Assembly (NCBI GenBank): GCA_014529385.2
Contig: CM043943.1
Location: forward strand, 103,574,355 to 103,638,354
From: Adiantum capillus-veneris
Taxonomy: Eukaryota; Streptophyta; Polypodiopsida; Polypodiales; Pteridaceae
Length of the DNA stretch: 64,000 nt
Direction of reading: 5' to 3'
The notes beneath the pieces are model-generated. The model was given only the letters and a program-made list of their open reading frames with translations. It was not told the DNA's origin and ran no database searches. This document shows, one piece after another, positions 28,617 to 39,742 of this stretch (positions are counted from its first letter, which is position 1; each line of letters opens with the position of its first letter). The position numbers were made by a program, and so were the translations under genes.

Positions 28617-29918
28617 CAGTGGTGCTACAAAGCACATTACCTCACATCATGAATTCTTCACCTCTCTTGAGTCTGTCCCTCATAGGAATTCAGTCACTTG
28701 TGCCAACAACGCCTCTTATCCAGTTCAAGGAATTGGAAATATTGTGCTTATAGCTGCAAATGGCAGTTCTCTCACACTTGTTGATGCACTTTATGTACCT
28801 GGGATCAAGAAGAATCTTTTGTCTATATCTGCACTTGCTAGACTTGGACTTGTAGTCAAATTTGTGGATGACAGATGTACAGTTCATGATCTCAGTTTTG
28901 GTGATGAAATTGTTGCATTTGGACTTTTGTTTCGTGGGCTGTTTAAGCTCACTTTGTATGAAAAGTGTGGACAATATTTTGCAAATGCAGTTACAAATTC
29001 AAGGGCTATTTCATATGCAAAACTTTGGCATGCACGTTTTGGTCATCTGAGTTTTGCCAGTTTATTGTGTTTGCTGAAATCTGATATGGTTTCTTCTTTG
29101 CCACCTCTTGAAGCACCTGTCAAACATGTTTCTGAAGGCTGCATTTCGGGTAAGATGCAACGTTTGAAGTTTCCAAAGGATGGTTCAGTGCGGGCCACAT
29201 GCAGGTTGCAGCTTGTGCATAGTATGTTTGTGGGCCCATGCAAACTCTGTCCTTGCGCAATTACATTTACTTTGTGAATTTCATTGATGATTACTCCAGG
29301 CATGCATGGGTATTTCCGCTTAAAGAAAAGTCCAAAGTTTTTATGTGCTTCAAACAATTTTTGGCTATGGCTAAAAATGTCTCAAAATGTACTATGGGCA
29401 CCCTCAGTTCTGATCAAAGGGGGGAGTATATGTCTCATGAATTTAATGCATTTCTGGCTAGTCGTGGGATAAAACACCAATGTACAGTGACTTATACACC
29501 TCAACAAAATGGTGTTGCTCAGAGGAAAAACAGGTCACTTATGGAAATGGCACGATGTATGGTCAAAAGTCAAGCTTTGCCACATTCTTTTTGGCTTGAA
29601 GCCATCATGTGTGCCACCTATGTACCAAACAGGTGTCCTACTACAAAAGCTTTGCAGTCTATTACTCCATATGAAGCATGGCATGATAGAAAGCCTTCTA
29701 TTGAGCACATGCATGTTTTTGGTTGTTTGGAATATGCTTTGGTGCCACAAACACAGTGCAAAAAATTGGATGATAAGGCTATCAAATGTATTTTTGTTGA
29801 TTATAGTGCTGAAAGCAAAGGTTACAGGTTGTATCATTTGCAAACAAAGAATATTCTGGTTTCATGGGATGTAGTGCTTGTGGAAGATTCTGTTCAGCCC
29901 TTGCTTATCATGTACTAG
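28600..29918 (+). pseudogene. pol: copia protease and integrase relic
   Basis: The protease active site is CDSGATKHITSHHEFF at about 28614. VPGIKKNLLSISALARLGL follows. The GAG-pre-integrase word is LWHARFGHLSFASL (about 29025). The integrase core has FVNFIDDYSRHAWVF (from about 29275) and SDQRGEYMSHEFNAF (from about 29411). In QQNGVAQRKNRSL (from about 29502) the third catalytic residue is Gln, not Glu. A frame change lies near 29240. The later LDDKAIKCIFVDYS block is the typical C-terminal end. Confidence 0.87.
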
Positions 29919-30017
29919 AGACAATAATGTAAGCTCACAAGACATTTATGACACTTTGTTGCCTTTTTTAGTGATGGAAGTTCGAATGTAAATTCCAATG
30001 AGGCAAATGTATAGCCT

Positions 30018-31219
30018 ATGGGGTTTTTCGAAAATATTATAGATCAGCCTATTATTGATGTAGATGTACATGATGTACTTGATGAGGAAAGGGCTGAAAA
30101 TGAGCATGCTAGAGGTATGCCAAAATGGCTGGTGCATACATTGCGTGACAGTAAATTGGATGCACCTTTGTCTAGTCGTACTCGTTCAGGTTCTCGCCAT
30201 GCATCTTATGCATTAGATTGTTATGCTTTGGTTGTGTCTAGCTTACACGATGTTGAGGAGACTTTGTCTTTTGATGAAGCACAGAATTCAAAATATTGGA
30301 TGGTTGCCATGCAATCAAAATATGATGCACTTATAGAAAATGACAATGAACTTTATGTGATGTGCCTCCTGGAAAAAAGGCCATTGGTACAAAGTGGGTT
30401 TACAAGTTGCAACGCAAGCCGGATGGTGAGATCGATCACCATAAGGCTCGACTTGTTGCGAAGGGTTATGCACAGCAACAAGGCATAGATTATGAAGAGA
30501 CTTTTGCTCCCACTTGTCGTATGACTACTGTGTGTTTTCTATGTGCATTGGCAACTCATTTTGGTTGGGATGTACAGCAATTCGACATTGTTACTGCTTT
30601 CTTAAATGGTGACATATTTGAGAAAGTTTATGTAACGCAGCCTCGCGGTTTTGTCAAGAAAGAACAAGAGGACAAAGTGTGCAGATGTAAGAAGGCTTTG
30701 TATGGGTTGAAGCAATCTCCTCATGCTTGGTATGAGAAAGCCGACACTCACTTGGTCAAACAAGGCTTTTGTAACAGTCCAATAGAAAGCACATTGTATG
30801 TAAAGCATGAGGGTGATGTACTTCTCATTGTGGTTCTTTATGTAGATGATTTGCCGATCACTGGACCAAATGAGAGACATATTGCTGAATTTAAGGCTGA
30901 TTTGAATGCTACTTTCAAGATGAAAAATTTGGGGATGTTGCATCATTACTTGGGCATACAGTTTAAGCACTATGATGGTGGTATTGCCTTGTGTCAAAAA
31001 AGTTACATAGAGACATTGCTATGTAAATCTGGACTTGAGGATTGCAAACCTATTGCCACTCCCATGGAAACAGGTTTGAAATTGAGTCTTCATAATGATT
31101 GCAATCCTGCTGATGTCACTCTTTACCAAACTGCTGTTGGCTGCCTCATTTATGTATGCAACACAGGACTTATATTCAGTTTGCAGTCTCACAAGTTAGA
31201 AGATTTATGCATAGCCTAG
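30018..31219 (+). pseudogene. pol: copia reverse transcriptase relic
   Basis: Frames 30018-30488 and 30362-31219 overlap and together carry the copia RT. The words are GTKWVYKLQRKPDGEIDHHK, ARLVAKGYAQQQGIDYEETF, the first catalytic Asp in FDIVTAFLNGD and the YVDD box in VVLYVDDLPITG. KALYGLKQSPHAWYE and MKNLGMLHHYLGIQ are also present. The frame ends early at 31219 before RNase H. One frame change near 30380 separates the N-terminal part. Confidence 0.9.
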
Positions 31220-31790
31220 GGTCTAAGCATTGGTAGGCTGTCAAGAGGATTTTTTGCTACCTTAGTGGCACTTTACATCTTGACTTGTTTTATCCCAAGG
31301 GGAGGTAATTGCCACCAGACTTACATGCTTTTTTGGACTCGGATTGGGCTGGTTGTTTTGACACGCGAGTGTCCAGAAGTGGTTATTTTTTCATGCTTGG
31401 CAGTTCATGTATATCATGGTTGAGAAAGAAGCAACCTACTTTGGCCACTTTGAGTTGTGAGGTTGAGTAAAACGCAGTCTTCATAGCTAGGGTTGAGTGT
31501 GTATGACTCAGATGCCTTATGGCTAATTTGGGTGTTAGACAGGACACTGCCAACACTATCTACGCTGACAGTCAGAGCGCATTGGCAGTTGTTGTGAGGA
31601 ACCTAGTTTTCATGCTCGCACAAAGCACATTGAGGTGCATTACCACTATGCCAGGGAGAGGCTGTCAGCAGGAGAGATGAGATTGGCTTATGTGCCAATA
31701 TAGGACAACCTTGGAGATATTTTCATAAAGGAATTGTCTTGTGAGAAGCTCAAAGCTTTCTGCAAAGCTTTGGGCTCCCTCCACTTTGTG
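31220..31790 (+). pseudogene. pol: copia RNase H relic
   Basis: Blocks in shifting frames carry LDSDWAGCFDTRVSRSGYFF, SWLRKKQPTLATLSCEVE and YADSQSALAVV, the copia RNase H signature. Stops and a frame change after the last block break it. Confidence 0.8.
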
Positions 31791-31860
31791 GACTGATTAT
31801 GTCCTCAGGGCATGGCACTTCCCTTTACTCATGTGCTAGCTCTTGTTCACCGCATCACTC

Positions 31861-31871
31861 CAAGGGGGATT
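31861..31871 (+). other. copia polypurine tract
   Basis: CAAGGGGGATT directly before the right LTR. Confidence 0.8.
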
Positions 31872-32097
31872 TGTTAACATATACATGTGGTAGTGATGTG
31901 TGTGAGCACACTAGGACAGCGGGGGCATTTTTTTCCTCTTTAGAAGGTTTCTTGCCTTGTGCATTGTATATATGCCCATCACTCTAGGGATATCTATCTT
32001 TCCATTGCAACTAAGTAATATACTCCCTATTGTGTGCCTTGAGATTCCTTCGTCTTGTCCAAGCTACGTGCATTTCTCTGCAACCCTAATTCCAACA
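31872..32097 (+). repeat. copia 3' LTR
   Basis: Partner of 26980-27206. Followed by the AAGAA duplication. Confidence 0.93.
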
Positions 32098-32102
32098 AAG
32101 AA

Positions 32103-33040
32103 GATGCTGACAATAAAAATCCAGACAATCTAGCAGGTTACATGAACAACATTTTCACAAATGCACGGTTTTATGGTTATCCAAATCAAAGACCTAGGAA
32201 ACAATGTCATCGCTACCAAAATAAAGTGCATCAAAAGTGGATTCCAAAATCCTTGGTGGATGTGCAATTGCAACAAGCATCCTCATATGTGGTGCCTATA
32301 CAGGAAGAAATGACTTAGCCAAGACGAACACAACCATGTCAACAGGCTAACAACATTCTAATCAAGTGGATATAAAATTCATCCCAGAAACAACAATCCA
32401 AGAGCAAGCAAACAGTAACTTTCCATAACCAGCCAAACACAAAGGGAAAGCACTAGAATGAAACATTGTTGAGGATAACAGTGACAATGATGATTCTTAT
32501 GAAATCCTTTTGACTAATAGTACTGACAAGAACATAAGGTGCCAGAGATGTCCATCAGTAATTCTTGAGATTGAAATTCAAAAAATTACGCTTGGAAAGC
32601 CAAATGCAAGTGCAAATCAAGCTAAAAATTTTCAGGAGGCTACGCATAGGGAATACAAGGCTAAGGATTTCCAAAAAAAAAGAAGGTATAACCCCTAGCT
32701 AGACAAAGATGCAATTTGCCAAATTTGAAGCCATGATAGACATCTACATACCATGTACATCATGTATATGAATTTTGGGGACAAATGGACAATGATAGCT
32801 CATCGATGGTCATCTATCGCAAATGATGTCGGATAATGTCCTTTTGACGTAGATTACTAACTTGGGAAATTAACTGGGGTTTGTCGGGCTAAAGTTAAGT
32901 CATGTATCAAGTAGAAGCAGTATAATGATTTACAAAGCACACAAAAGCCAACAGTGGAAAATGCGACTTTGATCACCTTTATGCAGCAACAAAGAAGTCC
33001 CCAATGAAGAAGAGCAGACACAACAATTATTAGAGGATCT
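32103..33040 (+). other. 3' internal remnant of outer element
   Basis: Coding-like blocks (32055-32318 in part, 32510-32698) with words such as NNIFTNARFYGYPNQRPRKQ and an acidic stretch DNSDNDDSYEILL. None matches reverse transcriptase or integrase. Stops are frequent after 32700. Confidence 0.4.
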
Positions 33041-33335
<295 letters not shown>

Positions 33336-33457
33336 TCATGTGAAGACTATGTCAAGAAAGTATAGGCTACAACCTATACTTTCTTGACATCAGTAAAATG
33401 AAAACAAAGATCGCAGTGACATCGACAACTAGGTCATGTCAGGGACGACATGAATTC

Positions 33458-33469
33458 AGAGGGGGGAAG
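33458..33469 (+). other. polypurine tract of outer element
   Basis: AGAGGGGGGAAG immediately before the 3' LTR. Confidence 0.88.
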
Positions 33470-34405
33470 TGTTGAGTCGTGGGTCAACATCACGGCATAA
33501 GTCAACAAAGCCTTATCTTCTGGGAGTTATGAAATGCTACGGTTTATGGTTGAAAAAATCATTTGTAATGAGCAGTTAGTCTAGTTGTAGAAGCTGGGGT
33601 GCAATGGCACTTCCAAATTGTACATACAAAGCCATTTTACCCCTGGAACTCTATTTTTGGTTTAACTTATGGTAGTAGTATATAAGGTACTTAGGTCATT
33701 TTGTAAAGAGAAATATTATCATAATCACAATTTTAAGCTGCCTTCAACTGTGTGTGAGAGAGAGGAAGAGAGAGAGAGCATGAGCTTCATCCCAGTTCAA
33801 TCATCATGTTGGATATGTGACTACACCATCACGCTAGGCTCGGTGAGAGCTACGCATCAATGACAAATATTCCTTGCGGAATGAAGCAAGCGCATTGACA
33901 CATCTATGAGCTATTTGTGACTGTAAGTATATCTCATGATGTCTGTTTTTTGCTTGCAAGTAGTCATTAGAATCGTGGCGGCATAAGCTACACATAGGTA
34001 CTCATAGATTTCAGTTTTGGGCACTTTCAAAGTACTGCTCTGTCTTCATACACGTTTTCCACAGATGGGTCTAGAGTGAGGGTTTTGAGTGTAGAGGGTT
34101 TGGGACAGGTGTATCCTAGTGAGGGGATGGTATTTCTTAAGTTCCATATGATTCTGGTATGGTTTAGTGAGTTTCCTTCTGTTTGTGTGCATGTGGGTTG
34201 GATGGTGTAGTTGCGAGTAGTGAGATTTTAGATTGTGGTTTAGTGAGCCTTCTGGAGTGTTGTATGCATGGGATGGTTTTAGCTTGACAAGCTAAATAAA
34301 TTGCCTCAGTGTGCCTATCATGTCATATGTGTCCTCGATTGACATTATGATGATCTAGGTTGTGTTGGAGGCACTTTATGGGTGGTGTGATTCGTTCTCA
34401 CAACA
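33470..34405 (+). repeat. 3' LTR of outer element
   Basis: 936 bases, TGTTGAGTCG to CAACA, matching 14800-15677. The TATA box is at 33679-33687 and a short interrupted GA tract at 33755-33779. Confidence 0.9.
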
Positions 34406-34412
34406 AACCAAT

Positions 34413-34580
34413 TAAATGATTCTTGTGGAAAAAGAACACCAAAGGCTCATTGTTTTGGAATTGGTCCAAATGGGAGTTGATTGCTAGGACAATAGATCAA
34501 GGAGGTATCAGGATACTTAACCTTGCTATTCATGCAAAAACCCAATGTGCCAAATTTGTGGTATCAATCGCAAAGTAAGA
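34413..34580 (+). pseudogene. LINE reverse-transcriptase 3' fragment
   Basis: Reads FLWKKNTKGSLFWNWSKWEL then ARTIDQGGIRILNLAIHAK, the plant L1-type post-RT pattern (FLW...W...C/ELI...EGGLGI..L). It abuts the 3' LTR. No matching LINE part was seen left of 14800. Confidence 0.6.
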
Positions 34581-35609
34581 CAAGGCATGTGCAATTATGA
34601 CTTAGCAAATAACCATGCAATAGACTAGCTAGAACTAGGGAGGCCAACCCTGACCACAACAAGGTCAATCAAAAACATACTAACATAATGCCAATAAGAG
34701 TATGGGACCCATCATCCCCACCAGCAAAGCGATCTCCTAGGTTGCCACCATGGAGGTACTGCTGGCACCGACACACTCTATGCCCTAAAAGAGTCACCAC
34801 AATAAGCTGATGCATGAACTGACATCATAGAAGCACCATCAACAATTGAACCAACAAGAAACTCCAGAGAACCCAACTAAATTGGGAACCAAAGTATTGT
34901 AGCGTACCAAATCATGAAGATAAAAAATTGTAGCACTTTGCATTGCCTTCTTGAGAAAATAGATAGGGGTAAAGTGAGCGAGGTGCTCAAGGCAAATACT
35001 TCCAGGCTCACAAGATGGGTCTTCAAGTCCTTGTTGCTAAGGACCAACCTATTCTGGTAGAGGTTCATACAACGAGATATATTGTTGCAGCTTGGCTTGC
35101 GCCTCTAATAGATCTATCTCAAGCTCAAGGATTCTGCTATGCAACATGTCAGGTGTTTGTCCTTGGCTTGCAAGATCTTGCCCCTGGCTTGCTAATGCAA
35201 CGAGGGTCTTTTATCCTTCAAGTAGTAGAACTATAGGATGTTTGCATGCAGGCATTGGGTTATTGGTGCTACTTGATTGTTGCCACTTTCTCTGCAATCT
35301 GACCATGTTCAATGCCAAGATTATTTGGGCGGTTTGACCAATATCCCCACCTCCCAAGGATATCGTAAACAGAGCATTGTTGTATGAAGTAAACTACCAT
35401 TTGGTTATTTTTTGGCATAACTCTCTCCCGTCGTTTGAATCTTTGTAGAAATACTTGTGCTAGCCCTTTGTGCTACAAATTTGATAGCTTTACTGGAGCT
35501 AATTCCTTTGCATTTCCGCTGATTCAAAATAGTTATTGACACACAAAGTTGTTTAGACATAGCTTCTTGCACTTTTTGAGGCTGAGAGGCTCACCTTGCA
35601 ACCGGACTC
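34581..35609. other. no gene seen
   Basis: Frames of 60-81 codons on both strands around 34877-35337 show no domain. Confidence 0.45.
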
Positions 35610-35870
35610 ATCCTAGAGGGGTGCACCTTTAAGAAACTATTCAAATAACGTGCGTTCAAAGGGTATTTTAAAAACTCCTTTTGTTACATGCTTAAGGTAA
35701 TAATGACCCCTTTTTCTTCAAAAACTTACAGAAACTTTTCTAGAATCAATTAAAAAACCCCTTCTGTTCTTATAATCTTGTTAAAATTTAAAAATTTGGG
35801 CAACTAAAAAACCCATTCATTTGAACTCACGTGGTAATTTAGATATCTATGATGTGAACCCCTCAAGAAC
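35610..35870. repeat. diverged direct repeat, left copy
   Basis: A- and C-run-rich sequence that aligns by eye, same orientation, with 38683-38915 (shared order: GGGGTGCACC-like start, AATAACGTGCGTTC-like, AAAAAACCCCTTCT-like blocks, TGAACTCAC-like, TGAACCCCTCAAG-like end). The two copies flank the kinase-like relic. Confidence 0.5.
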
Positions 35871-36225
35871 TCGTCCTCTTCGATTCTAGCACTAGCTTCG
35901 AGGTCTTTCTCCTGGCCATAGAGCTCTCTCTCTTCTTTGTAGATCACTTGATCTTCAGGGTGGTTAACTTCTTCTTCCATATCAACAAATCAAGCAAATA
36001 TGTCATCATTAGAAATCTCTATCATGAAGTTAACAAGTCATCACATTTAAATTGCTTGTTAAATACTATTTATAACCTTGAAAGAAAAAGATAGGATAAC
36101 TTAATCATGCTACAAGAAAGAGACAAAATATCTATCACCATTTCAAAGGAAAGAGACAAGATAACTTAATCAATTAAATAATTTACATTTGCTACTAGAG
36201 AGAAGACAACAATCAAATCATCACT

Positions 36226-37641
36226 TTAATCATCAGCTGGTTGTAGACCAAAAGTCATTACAATGTCATAGCCCACTGTATAGGCATCGTTTAGATAGAG
36301 AGAAAGATCAAAAGCGTTAGGTTGGGTTGAGGGATTGTTTTGCTTGCCACACTCAAGGTGGGTAAGTATACAGCTTTGAAAATTCCTTTTGTTTTGCTCT
36401 TGAGGCATGGACGTGCACTTTAAGAGCCGCTTACAAGTATGACACATCGAGAAGATGTCCATGGCTTTATTCCAGGAAGGGGGATTAGTAGATATGCATT
36501 CTAGGGTGGCCCATGGAAAATCTCTCTCGCTTTGCTTTTTAGTTTCTATTTGCAAGTCGTGGAGAGGAGGAAATCATGCTGTTGTTTTGGTATTTGTACA
36601 TGACCCCCAATCCACAATTCCTGCATTGGCCCCCTTCTATCCAAAATGAAGCATCATATTGCAGTAGTGCAGGTCATTGTGGAGATAGTTGTGCGCATGT
36701 AGATACTTCAGGGTCTGAAGAAGAGCATTAGTTATCTACAAAATACTATTTTGGAATAGCTCTAGAGTGTTCCTTCAATGGTCACATAATCACAAATGGC
36801 AGATTGACTGCCATCTGCATTGCACTCTTTTATCCGCTGGTCTACATGACAGCCATTCCAAAAATGTGAAATGAGCATTGGACGCTCCATGTGGCAAACC
36901 ATGGCAAGTGGATAAATAATTCCATGATGAGCGATGTTTAAAATTGTGGCCTCCTCTTTAACCTTTTGATCCACTATGGGTCCATGCAAGTGGACTTTGA
37001 AGATCTTTGCCACATACACTGGATCTTTAAATGCAGGATGGGTGACACCCACACGCTTTATGTGTGCCCATCTCCCTTACCCCATCTATGGAGCATGTAT
37101 GTTGAAGATTTTAGTATCTGGTAAAAGATACAATACAAGGGGGAGTTATGACTCGTTCAGAGCAAGAGCGACGTTAGGCAGAAGGCTCTATTCTAATGGT
37201 AGCTCCTCAATATTTGGCAACACCAGAAGAGATGGCTTCGAATGTTGTTCGCTTTGCTGATTTTTCTAGCTTCTCCTTGCTCTTGAACTCAGTATACAAT
37301 TGTTGCACAAGTTGTATATGAGTAGCTATGCCTAGCAAAGTAATGATTTTGAGATTTGTTAGGTCCAGAAAAATCTTTGCGATCTGCCCAATAGACTGCT
37401 TGAACATGTTTAATAATGAACTTGATGTCATTAGAGATATGTCAAAAGCAATGGGCATAAAAATGAGTTGGAGATGCTCAAATATAGACTTTGCTAAGGC
37501 CTCTGTGGACTGGTAATAATGCTCCAAATTTGAAGGGTTTAGGCAGCGATAAAGCTCAGGCTTTGACATGTGATGAAAGAGGTGTACTATAACTTTGAAG
37601 ATAAAGTTTTGCTGATCTTTCTCCAACTTGGTGTCCGCCAT
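36226..37641 (-). pseudogene. protein-kinase-like gene relic
   Basis: On the minus strand a 144-codon frame (37641-37207, MADTKLEKDQQNFIFKVIVH at its start) is followed, after a gap with stops, by a kinase fold. In it are YVAKIFKVHLHGPI (candidate ATP-lysine, about 37010), EEATILNIAHHGI (helix C-like), and YLHNDLHYCNMML at about 36650-36700 (a catalytic-loop variant of HRDLKxxN, here HNDLHxxN). IVDWGS (36610-36630, DFG variant DWG) and WATLECISTNPPSWNKAMDIF (about 36440-36505, APE-like region; slightly shortened here: WATLECISTNPPSWNKAMD) follow. In-frame stops lie between the catalytic loop and DWG and again after it, and no glycine loop is evident. It could be a spliced gene with unrecognised introns, but stops inside motifs favour a pseudogene. 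Confidence 0.6.
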
Positions 37642-37959
37642 ATCTGTAAGATGTAATATTAAAACATAAATGCTATAAGCTGAGAGGGAAAACTATCAAA
37701 ATTGTGTCATTACCTAAACCATAAACAACTGACACAATTTGTAGAAAAAAACACTATGTTATGATTACAAACCATACACTATACAATAAATGATTGAAAG
37801 TTTAAGAAAAACAAAGCATACACAAAGAGAGAGAGATAGAGAGAGGTGAACAAGCCACATAAGAATTGGACCCTGTTATGTGCATCAGAGAATACACGTA
37901 AATGATTGGAGCTTACATGTGAATAGCCCAGCTTGTGTGAGGTACACTCAGCACAAGTC

Positions 37960-38540
37960 CTTGATGTTGTTGTAATGTTGATCAATCTAGTCCCTGATGA
38001 AGTGTGTGGACTGCAAAGCACAACCATAAACAGATAGGTTAACAATTACAAATTGTGGCCAAACATTGTACGTATCTACATCCAAGACAACACCAAGTCA
38101 TCTAGTGATGAACAGTGACGTATCTGCGACTCAAAAAGTACAAGGGCAATGCATGTCATGCTAAGATGAAGAGGGCATAGGTATGCATCTCTCCACTCTT
38201 AGGTAGACGAGCGTAACCCTCGTATTTCTATGTAGCAAGAACAATGATGTGACCTAATCTAATCCTTGATGAAATGTGGGTAACTCACAACACAAACATC
38301 AGCAGACAACTTAACAATTTTAGCAAATATCATATGTATCTACATCCAAGACAACACCAAGTCATCTAGTGATGAATAATGATGTGTCTTTGGAGTCTAA
38401 AGCACAAGGGTAAATAGTGTGTCGCACAGAGATGAAGAGGGCATGAAGTATGTATCTCTCCACTCTCTGCTTGATGAGCAGTACTCTTGTGTTACTATGT
38501 GGTACAAATGATGATGTGTTCTGATCTAAAATTGAGAAAC
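37960..38540. repeat. 264-bp tandem repeat, about two copies
   Basis: The word TCCAAGACAACACCAAGTCA occurs at 38081 and 38345. Flanking sequence on both sides also matches (AGATGAAGAGGGCAT, ATCTCTCCACTC, and the stretch before it from 37960). Diverged copies, upstream of the kinase-like relic on its own strand. Confidence 0.8.
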
Positions 38541-38682
38541 CTATAGGTCACTCTAAAGTGAAAGGTGTGGCATCATGCCTATTGCACTCCACAAGTTGAC
38601 CGCTAAATTCTACTCAACTTTGTGGTGAGAAATAAACTATTGCACCACATGAGTGAGAATCTAAGTATGTCTTAAAACCTCA

Positions 38683-38915
38683 GGGGGTTCACCGTTCAAT
38701 ACCCCCTATATAATGTGTGTTCGTGGAGTACTAAAAAAACCCTTCTTTTAATATGTTTGAATGAATAAAATGACCCTTTGTTTTAGGATTTTTCCAAATT
38801 TGAATATAAAAACCTCTTATTTTAATGTATCTCTATGAAATTGCCTAAATTTTTTGCATTTTAAAACCCCTCCTATTGAATTCACATTCCACATTAACAT
38901 GATTACATAGTGCAA
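38683..38915. repeat. diverged direct repeat, right copy
   Basis: Partner of 35610-35870, about 3.07 kb away. Confidence 0.5.
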
Positions 38916-39600
38916 CCCCCAAGCTTAAAACCCTTCCTTGCAGTGAGCCATGTGGCTGCACAACATGCAAAGAGCGACTGATTCTACTCACTTCTCAAGT
39001 GAGCCATATGGCTACACACCACAAAGTGGCCTATAACCTACAAGCCAACTTTGTGGTGAGAGAAAAATTGCTACACCATACGAGTCTGGCACAACACATG
39101 AAAACAAGTTAGTACGCATAAGCACGTGAAAAATTATACCTCAATAGTCTCTATCTGTCGGTAAATGCCCCGAATCTCTCCAACTAGGTAGTCTCTCAAA
39201 ACTCTGCAATGCAAAAGACAGCCACCAATTTTGATCAAAATCGATGACACTTTTTTTCATAAGCAGTTTTTTGATCAAAAGATACTTCGATCGAAACTAA
39301 AAAATACAATATTCGGCCATTGGGATTTTGTCATATAATAGCATTTTATACGTATACTTTTTCAGTACGGGCATATAAATGCAAGCCAGCATGCACCCTC
39401 TGGTGGTAGCACTTTTGGTGCATGATGGCATTGCCATTGATCAAAGCCTGGCTTGGTCCATTGATGTTGGTTTTTGCTTTTTGGTCTTGTCTAATCACCA
39501 AGTTTCATTTACCCTCAGCTGTCCTTTTCTATATTCTTGAAGAGAAATTGTATTATATCTAACTATAATTATGACTCTTATTGAAAAAGCACACGCGTGC

Positions 39601-39604
<4 letters not shown>
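38916..39604. other. no gene seen
   Basis: AT-rich DNA. The stretch 39250-39340 has a same-orientation partner at about 43060-43145 on the other side of the hAT relic. Confidence 0.45.

Positions 39605-39663
<59 letters not shown>
39605..39663. repeat. GA microsatellite
   Basis: About 29 GA units. Confidence 0.97.
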
Positions 39664-39665
<2 letters not shown>

Positions 39666-39742
39666 GAAAATCAAGTAGTACAGCATGACTATCTTCCATA
39701 ATTTTCAAGTAATCAAACCAGGCAAAACCTATAGACCTTAAG

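Larger units (their letters stand above)
26980..32097 (+). mobile_element. nested Ty1/copia retrotransposon, complete but decayed
   Basis: LTRs of 227 and 226 bases flank gag-protease-integrase-reverse transcriptase-RNase H in copia order. The target duplication is AAGAA (26975-26979 and 32098-32102). A tRNA-iMet primer site and a polypurine tract are present. The LTRs differ at roughly one site in eight by eye, and the pol region has several frame changes and stops. It is therefore much older than the 17451-24941 insertion, though younger than its host element. Confidence 0.93.

Noticed and set aside
28700..28974. Minus-strand frames opposite the copia pol region (also 29043-29357, 29535-29843, 30602-30997)
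   Set aside because: They are shadows of the copia protein blocks on the plus strand.
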